Below are positions 58,789 through 64,000 of a DNA stretch of 64,000 nt, one piece after another. Under the pieces are notes generated by a model. It made no database searches. It had not been told where the DNA came from and was given only the letters and a program-made list of their open reading frames with translations. The DNA lies in assembly GCA_029251785.1 (NCBI GenBank), contig JAQXCQ010000141.1:1-64000 (forward strand), written 5' to 3'. Position 1 is the stretch's first letter. Every line of letters starts with the position of its first letter. The position numbers were made by a program, and so were the translations under genes. Source of the stretch: Maricaulis sp. (GTDB lineage Bacteria > Pseudomonadota > Alphaproteobacteria > Caulobacterales > Maricaulaceae).

Positions 58789-59276
58789 TCCTGCCCCTCC
58801 TCGGCCAGCAGCTCGGCAAGCCGTGTTTCTTCCGCTGGATCAAGGGTTTCCTGGGTGCCGGAATTGGCCCGAATATTTTGTTGCCGCAGGAAGAGAAAAA
58901 TTCCGATACCGCCCCCAATTAGCAATAAGCCGGGCATCAGCCACAGGATCATCGTATTGCCCTGAAGGGGGGGGAGCATGAGAACATAATCGCCATAGCG
59001 AACCTGCATGTAGTCCAGAATTTCCTGATTGCTCTGCCCCGCCAATAAGCGATCGCGAACCACGCCACGCATGTCCGCGGCCAAGGTCGCGTTGGAATGC
59101 GCAAGGCTTTGACTTTGACAGACCACACAACGCAATTGGCCGTATAACTGGGTCGCTCTAGCCTCCAAATCCGGATCCGGCATGATTTCATCTGGTCCAG
59201 GGGACACCGCGAACGCTCCGCCTGACACGGGTCCAGCCAGCGATAGGAACAGAGATAAAAACAAGACGCGGATCAT
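58785..59276 (-). CDS. ccmH: Cytochrome c-type biogenesis protein CcmH
   Basis: QLRCVVCQSQSLAHSNATLAADMRGVVRDRLLAGQSNQEILDYMQVRYGDYVLM. Confidence 0.96.
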   Translation of the reverse strand: MIRVLFLSLFLSLAGPVSGGAFAVSPGPDEIMPDPDLEARATQLYGQLRCVVCQSQSLAHSNATLAADMRGVVRDRLLAGQSNQEILDYMQVRYGDYVLMLPPLQGNTMILWLMPGLLLIGGGIGIFLFLRQQNIRANSGTQETLDPAEETRLAELLAEEGQE

Positions 59277-59803
59277 GAGTTCTGCAGCTCCCGGATCATC
59301 GGCAATAATGTCTCATTCCAGTTTTCCTGGGTGATGATACCGATGTGGTGATAACGCACGCGTCCTTCGCGATCGAGCAGGAATGTTTCCGGGGCTCCGG
59401 TGACGCCCAGATCGATCGCGGCGTGGCCATCAGCGTCATTGCCGACCAAACGATACGGGTCACCGCGCCGCGCTAACCATTCTGTGCCAGCCCCGGGCTG
59501 GTCACGCCAGTCAATTCCATAAATCGGGACAATTTCTGTGCGTTTGATCAACATCAGCATTGGATGTTCGACAACGCAGGGCGCGCACCAGGTTCCAAAC
59601 ACATTAACCAGGCTGACATGCCCTTGAAGGTCTTCGTTACTCAGGCCGAATTCTCGCCCCTCAAGAGCCGGGAGGTTGATGATGGGGAAAGGTTCATCGA
59701 TCAATTGCGATGGAATACTCGACGGATCTTGCCGCAGGCCAAGTCCAAAATAGATCGCCATGACGACAAAGCCGATCAAAGGCAGGAAGGAATACCAGCG
59801 CAT
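59273..59803 (-). CDS. ccmG: Thiol:disulfide interchange protein DsbE/CcmG
   Basis: VNVFGTWCAPCVVEHPML, YGIDWRDQPG, GVTGAPETFLLDREG. Confidence 0.96.
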   Translation of the reverse strand: MRWYSFLPLIGFVVMAIYFGLGLRQDPSSIPSQLIDEPFPIINLPALEGREFGLSNEDLQGHVSLVNVFGTWCAPCVVEHPMLMLIKRTEIVPIYGIDWRDQPGAGTEWLARRGDPYRLVGNDADGHAAIDLGVTGAPETFLLDREGRVRYHHIGIITQENWNETLLPMIRELQNS

Positions 59804-59806
59804 GGT

Positions 59807-61810
59807 TCAGCCCTTCCCTGCCGGTTTCGATAGGCCAGAAACACCGGACCGGGGCGTGCCCAGTGACCGTCGACCGCGATCGGCTATAGAGAGTACACCA
59901 CCGAGTGATGCAACGCCCCCGCCGATCCATAACAAGAGGGCAAACGGGTATAAATAGATATGAACGGGCCAGCCTCGTCCTGGGACTTCCGGACCAATCG
60001 TCGCGTACACATCTCCCCACCAGCGAGTGGCGATGGCTGATTCCGTCGTGGGCATCTGGCGAACCGGATAAAACCGTCGTTCGGCGGTCATCGTTTCAAG
60101 AACACGCCCGTTTCGGGACAGCTCAAGAACGCCCTCATCGCCGATATAATTTTCACGCCGCAAATCTCGCACCTCAACCAGCGTTATATCGTAACCGGCG
60201 ATTTGAAGTGTTGAAGACGCGTCACGACCGGTTTGTAAAAACGCACGCTCTTCCTGGTTCCAGGCACTCACGCCCGTGATGGCAAACACGATCATCGCCA
60301 CACCCAGATGGGAAACAAACATACCCCAGATACCCAACGGCAGATTGCGCAAGCGTGCCATGCTGGCCGCAAACGGGATTTGGGCGAGCTTGATGCGCGA
60401 AGTGATATCCAAAACGACACCGACACCGATCCATAACGCCAGCCCGGCGCCCATCGCACCGGCGAGACTGCCCGTGAAGGACAGCCAGAGTGCTAGTGCT
60501 ACAGCAATGAGTGCGATGAGAAGTGCTGGCAGGAGTTTGCGCAGAATTGGCCCGAGTTTGCCGCGTTTCCAAGCCAGCATTGAACCAATGGGCAAGAGCA
60601 CCAATAAGGCCGCCAGCATTGGATTGAAGGTTCTGTTGTAAAACGGTGCCCCAATGGAAATCGTCTGATCGCTGACCGTCGTTATAAAGAGTGGATAAAA
60701 GGTGCCGAAGAAAACCAGTGCACAGGCGGAGGCCAGCACCAGATTATTCAACAATAAGGCACTTTCCCGACTAATCGTGGAGAAAACGCCAGTTGGTTTG
60801 AGCGTGTGCGCCCTCAGCCCGTAGAGCGTTAATGCGCCGCCAATGACCGCGATCAAAATTGCAAGAATGAAAACGCCTCGCTGCGGGTCCACAGCGAAGG
60901 AATGCACGGATGTGAGAACGCCCGAACGGACCAGGAATGTCCCGGCCAAACTGAGGGAAAAAGCCAAAATCGCCAACAGGATCGTCCAACTCTTTAGCGT
61001 GTCCCGCTTCTCCATCACCCGCAAGGAATGGATAAATGCTGTGCCCGCTAGCCAAGGCAGGAGCGAGGCGTTTTCTACCGGATCCCAGGCCCACCAGCCG
61101 CCCCAGCCCAACTCGTAATAGGCCCAACTCGCACCCAGCATGATGCCGAAGGTCAAAAAGCTCCACGCGGCTAATGCCCATGGGCGCACGATCCGGGCCC
61201 AACGCGCGTCTGCACGCCCCTCAATGAGAGCGGCAACAGCGAAGGCAAAGGTGATCGAAAAGCCGACATATCCCGCATAGAGCATCGGCGGGTGTGATGC
61301 GAGCCCCGGATCTTGCAATAACGGATTTAGATCGCGACCATTTTCAGGTAAAAAATCAAGACGTTCGAACGGATTGGATGTGAAGAGTAGAAAACCGATA
61401 AATGCAGACGTCACTGCTGATTGAACGGCAAATGTGAGTGTGATCAGGCGGGGGGCGACCTGTTTCGCCGTCAACGCCAACGCGGCAGTATAGCTGGTGA
61501 GAATCAACACCCAGAGCAACATGGAGCCCTCGTGATTGCCCCAGACGCCCGTCAATTTGTAGAGAAATGGCTTGCTGGTATGCGAGTTTTCCGCGACCAC
61601 CAGGACAGAAAAATCCGACACAGCGAAGAGCCAGGTCAGGCAAACGAAGGCCGCGGCAATCAGCGCGAATTGGGCCAGCGCCCCGGCCCGCGCCACAGAA
61701 TGGAAGACAGGATCGCGCGCACGCAGACCTGCGGCCAGCAAGATGGGTTGGCTTATCGCCACACAAAAGGCGAGGATCAGAACGAATTGGCCAATTTCAG
61801 CAATCATCAC
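59807..61810 (-). CDS. ccmF: Cytochrome c biogenesis heme lyase CcmF
   Basis: VWGNHEGSMLLWVLILTSYTAALAL, WAYYELGWGGWWAWDPVENASLLPWLAGTAFIHS. Confidence 0.97.
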   Translation of the reverse strand: MMIAEIGQFVLILAFCVAISQPILLAAGLRARDPVFHSVARAGALAQFALIAAAFVCLTWLFAVSDFSVLVVAENSHTSKPFLYKLTGVWGNHEGSMLLWVLILTSYTAALALTAKQVAPRLITLTFAVQSAVTSAFIGFLLFTSNPFERLDFLPENGRDLNPLLQDPGLASHPPMLYAGYVGFSITFAFAVAALIEGRADARWARIVRPWALAAWSFLTFGIMLGASWAYYELGWGGWWAWDPVENASLLPWLAGTAFIHSLRVMEKRDTLKSWTILLAILAFSLSLAGTFLVRSGVLTSVHSFAVDPQRGVFILAILIAVIGGALTLYGLRAHTLKPTGVFSTISRESALLLNNLVLASACALVFFGTFYPLFITTVSDQTISIGAPFYNRTFNPMLAALLVLLPIGSMLAWKRGKLGPILRKLLPALLIALIAVALALWLSFTGSLAGAMGAGLALWIGVGVVLDITSRIKLAQIPFAASMARLRNLPLGIWGMFVSHLGVAMIVFAITGVSAWNQEERAFLQTGRDASSTLQIAGYDITLVEVRDLRRENYIGDEGVLELSRNGRVLETMTAERRFYPVRQMPTTESAIATRWWGDVYATIGPEVPGRGWPVHIYLYPFALLLWIGGGVASLGGVLSIADRGRRSLGTPRSGVSGLSKPAGKG

Positions 61811-61866
61811 GCGGTGTTCTTACACCCTGCCATCAAGGTCAAGGCGCAAGCTGTCGCACCGGTCGT

Positions 61867-63336
61867 TTATGCCCGTGCGCGTGTACGCCCGATCCACAGC
61901 AATATTAGTGGTAGGATCCATGGCACAACGCGTTCAAAGGGGTCACCGGGCAGGCGCGCCAGATCTGCGAATATCACCAATGAACTTCCGGCATCTGGGG
62001 TGATCTGACCCATCGTGTTGAAAAAGACCGTCATGGCAAATCCACTGATCATTGCCAGCAAGATGAAAACGCCGGACGATTCCAGTCCCAGAACCCGCAT
62101 GACGACGATAGGCCCAAAAGCGGCCCCCAATGCCGCCCAGGCGAACAAGACGCGGGCGAAAATCGTGCTTTCAACAGTCAATGTCAGCCAGACAGCCAGT
62201 CCAGCGATGGCGACCATGACCAGACGCGAAATCATTACTTCACTGCCCGGCATAAGGCGATTGAGCCCCATATCGTGGGAGATCGCCGCAGAGGCAGAGA
62301 GCAGAATGGAATCAACCGTCGACATAACGGCCGAAAGAACCGCGGCGATGACAATGCCGGCCAGAATCGGCGGCAGGAGATCATTGGCCAATTGGTAGAA
62401 CAACGCCTCACCATTGCTGCCGCCGCCGATGATTGCACGGCCCGACAGGGCCAGAACCGTCATGCCGCAGAAGACGATCACAGCCCAGCTCATGGCGATG
62501 GCAAAGCCGCGAATACGAGCGCCCTCATCTTTAACCGCCATCAAGCGGGCCAATAAATGGGGCTGTCCGAGAGCGCCGAGACCGACACCCCAGACGCCCA
62601 GTACAAATCCGATAATCAAGAATCCAGGATGTGCGCTGGTGAAGCTGAGATAGTGCTCCGGAGCAGTCTGGGCGAGCGTTGCGAAGACCTGATCAAACCC
62701 GCCAGCGGCGATCAGAGCAGCGACCGGGAGTGTGATCGCGACGATCGCCATCAGAAAGCCTTGCAGCATGTCGGTGACACTGACGGCCCAAAAGCCACCC
62801 AGAAGCGCATAGGCCAATACGACCGCTGCCCCGATGAAGACGGATTCCGTTGTTGCGAGCCCGAACTGAGTTTCAAAGGCCGTCGCGGCGGCACCAAACT
62901 GTGCGGCGATATAGAAGACAAAGCAAAAAACGATGAACAGCGATGCGACGATGCCGATCACGGCTTTCATTGAACCCGATGTTCGGTCCGTGATGAAATC
63001 GGTCAGGGTGAGATGCCCCCTCTCCGCGGTTTCTTCCCGCAGTCGACGTCCAAAGAACAGCCAGACCGCCACATAGCCCATCCAGACCCCGGGGATCATC
63101 CACAAGGCAGACAATCCGTTGACGTAAACAAAGCCGGTAAAACCCAGCAACACCCAGGCCGAGGAGGTAGATGCCGCATAGCTCAGCCCGGCAACCCACG
63201 GGCCAAGTCCTTGCCCGGCCAAAAAGAAATCGGATTCGGTCTTGTTGCGGCGCGACGCCCAGACACCCACAGCGATCAAAACCAGCTTGTAAGCCACCAG
63301 CGTCGCCAGAACGATCATCGTATTATTGTCCATCAT
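61867..63336 (-). CDS. Sodium:solute symporter (PutP-like SSS family)
   Basis: DFFLAGQGLGPWVAGLSYAASTSSAWVLLGFTGFVYVNGLSALW...; about 13 TM segments. Confidence 0.92.
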   Translation of the reverse strand: MMDNNTMIVLATLVAYKLVLIAVGVWASRRNKTESDFFLAGQGLGPWVAGLSYAASTSSAWVLLGFTGFVYVNGLSALWMIPGVWMGYVAVWLFFGRRLREETAERGHLTLTDFITDRTSGSMKAVIGIVASLFIVFCFVFYIAAQFGAAATAFETQFGLATTESVFIGAAVVLAYALLGGFWAVSVTDMLQGFLMAIVAITLPVAALIAAGGFDQVFATLAQTAPEHYLSFTSAHPGFLIIGFVLGVWGVGLGALGQPHLLARLMAVKDEGARIRGFAIAMSWAVIVFCGMTVLALSGRAIIGGGSNGEALFYQLANDLLPPILAGIVIAAVLSAVMSTVDSILLSASAAISHDMGLNRLMPGSEVMISRLVMVAIAGLAVWLTLTVESTIFARVLFAWAALGAAFGPIVVMRVLGLESSGVFILLAMISGFAMTVFFNTMGQITPDAGSSLVIFADLARLPGDPFERVVPWILPLILLWIGRTRARA

Positions 63337-63457
63337 GCCCTCCCCCGGCCGATGTACACCAAACGCAGCAAATCAGCGTCTGGGGACTTGATTGAATGGG
63401 TGTTAGCTGGTTTCGCTCTTGCCTCAAAGTCTGCTCTCACAATTGTGTTGAACACGA

Positions 63458-64000
63458 ATGCCAACGTCGAACGATACAGACCTCTCCATCACGCTGACCG
63501 GCCCGGTCGCGGAATTGCTGATCAATCGGCCCGACAAGCGCAATGCGCTGCGTGAGGACATGTGGGCGGCTTTGCCTGACTTGCTGGCAGATGTTGCGGA
63601 CAAATGCCGCGTCTTGATTGTTCGCGGAGCGGGCAAGACGTTTTCCGCCGGAGCGGATATTTCAGAATTTGCCGAGATTTACGCGACACCCGAACGTGGT
63701 TCCGAAAATTCGGCCCATATCTCGACCGGCCTGAACGCACTGGCAGAGTTCCCACATCCGACATTGGCGGCCGTGCGTGGGTCCTGTGTGGGTGGCGGCT
63801 GTGCGCTGGCTTTGGCCTGTGATTTCCGGTTCGCCGATGAAACCGCCAAATTTGCTATCACACCGGCCAAGATGGGCCTGTTGTTTCCGTTTAATGACAC
63901 CAAGCGATTGATCGACACGGTTGGGCCGGCGCGCGCCAAGGACATGCTGTTCAGTGCGCGTGTTCTTGCTGGGCGCGAAGCCCTGGAGGCCGGCCTCGCA
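63458..64000 (+). CDS. Enoyl-CoA hydratase/isomerase (crotonase family), 3' truncated by window edge
   Basis: Own translation from ATG 63458: MPTSNDTDLSITLTGPVAELLINRPDKRNALREDMWAALPDLLADVADKCRVLIVRGAGKTFSAGADISEFAE...GSCVGGGCALALACDFRFAD. Not in the ORF track because no stop lies in the window. Confidence 0.93.
   Translation, partial: MPTSNDTDLSITLTGPVAELLINRPDKRNALREDMWAALPDLLADVADKCRVLIVRGAGKTFSAGADISEFAEIYATPERGSENSAHISTGLNALAEFPHPTLAAVRGSCVGGGCALALACDFRFADETAKFAITPAKMGLLFPFNDTKRLIDTVGPARAKDMLFSARVLAGREALEAGLA

Noticed and set aside
1-64000. CRISPR arrays, transposons, integrases, phage or toxin-antitoxin genes
   Set aside because: No regularly spaced repeats and no transposase, recombinase or phage structural protein recognised on either strand.

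Overview
This 64 kb window looks like a chromosomal segment of an alphaproteobacterium, possibly Hyphomonadaceae/Maricaulales-like; that assignment is inferred from protein flavour only. Coding is dense. I saw no rRNA, no confident tRNA, no CRISPR array and no intact transposon.

Main blocks:
(1) A compact his operon on the minus strand: TrpR/YerC-like regulator, hisG (long form), a hisD-hisB fusion, hisH, hisA, hisF, hisIE. A TonB-dependent receptor (TBDR) is packed directly behind it, and a HutC-like GntR regulator converges on it.
(2) An acetate/glyoxylate module: acs, aceB, aceA and a RamB/ScfR-like XRE regulator.
(3) A catabolic block at 17-27.7 kb: di-iron oxygenase-like protein, sterol desaturase-like protein, TBDR, serine hydrolase, GMC oxidoreductase, ALDH and SDR.
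(4) A sulfotransferase gene broken by an in-frame stop.
(5) Peptide/N-acyl amino acid genes: dipeptidase, OppA, D-aminoacylase and BASS symporter.
(6) A parallel beta-helix protein paired with a di-heme cytochrome, next to an HxlR regulator.
(7) A large acyl-CoA/beta-oxidation cluster at 42.8-53.5 kb.
(8) A multi-PAS sensor kinase, a sulfite dehydrogenase pair, ccmFGHI and an SSS symporter.

Strongest leads:
(a) The HisD-HisB fusion in an operon lacking hisC and the HisB phosphatase domain.
(b) A perfect 18-bp palindrome upstream of the his regulator.
(c) A 15-bp palindrome (GTGAACAGYGTTYAY) in three separate promoter regions, which may tie the catabolic block to the beta-helix/di-heme cytochrome pair.
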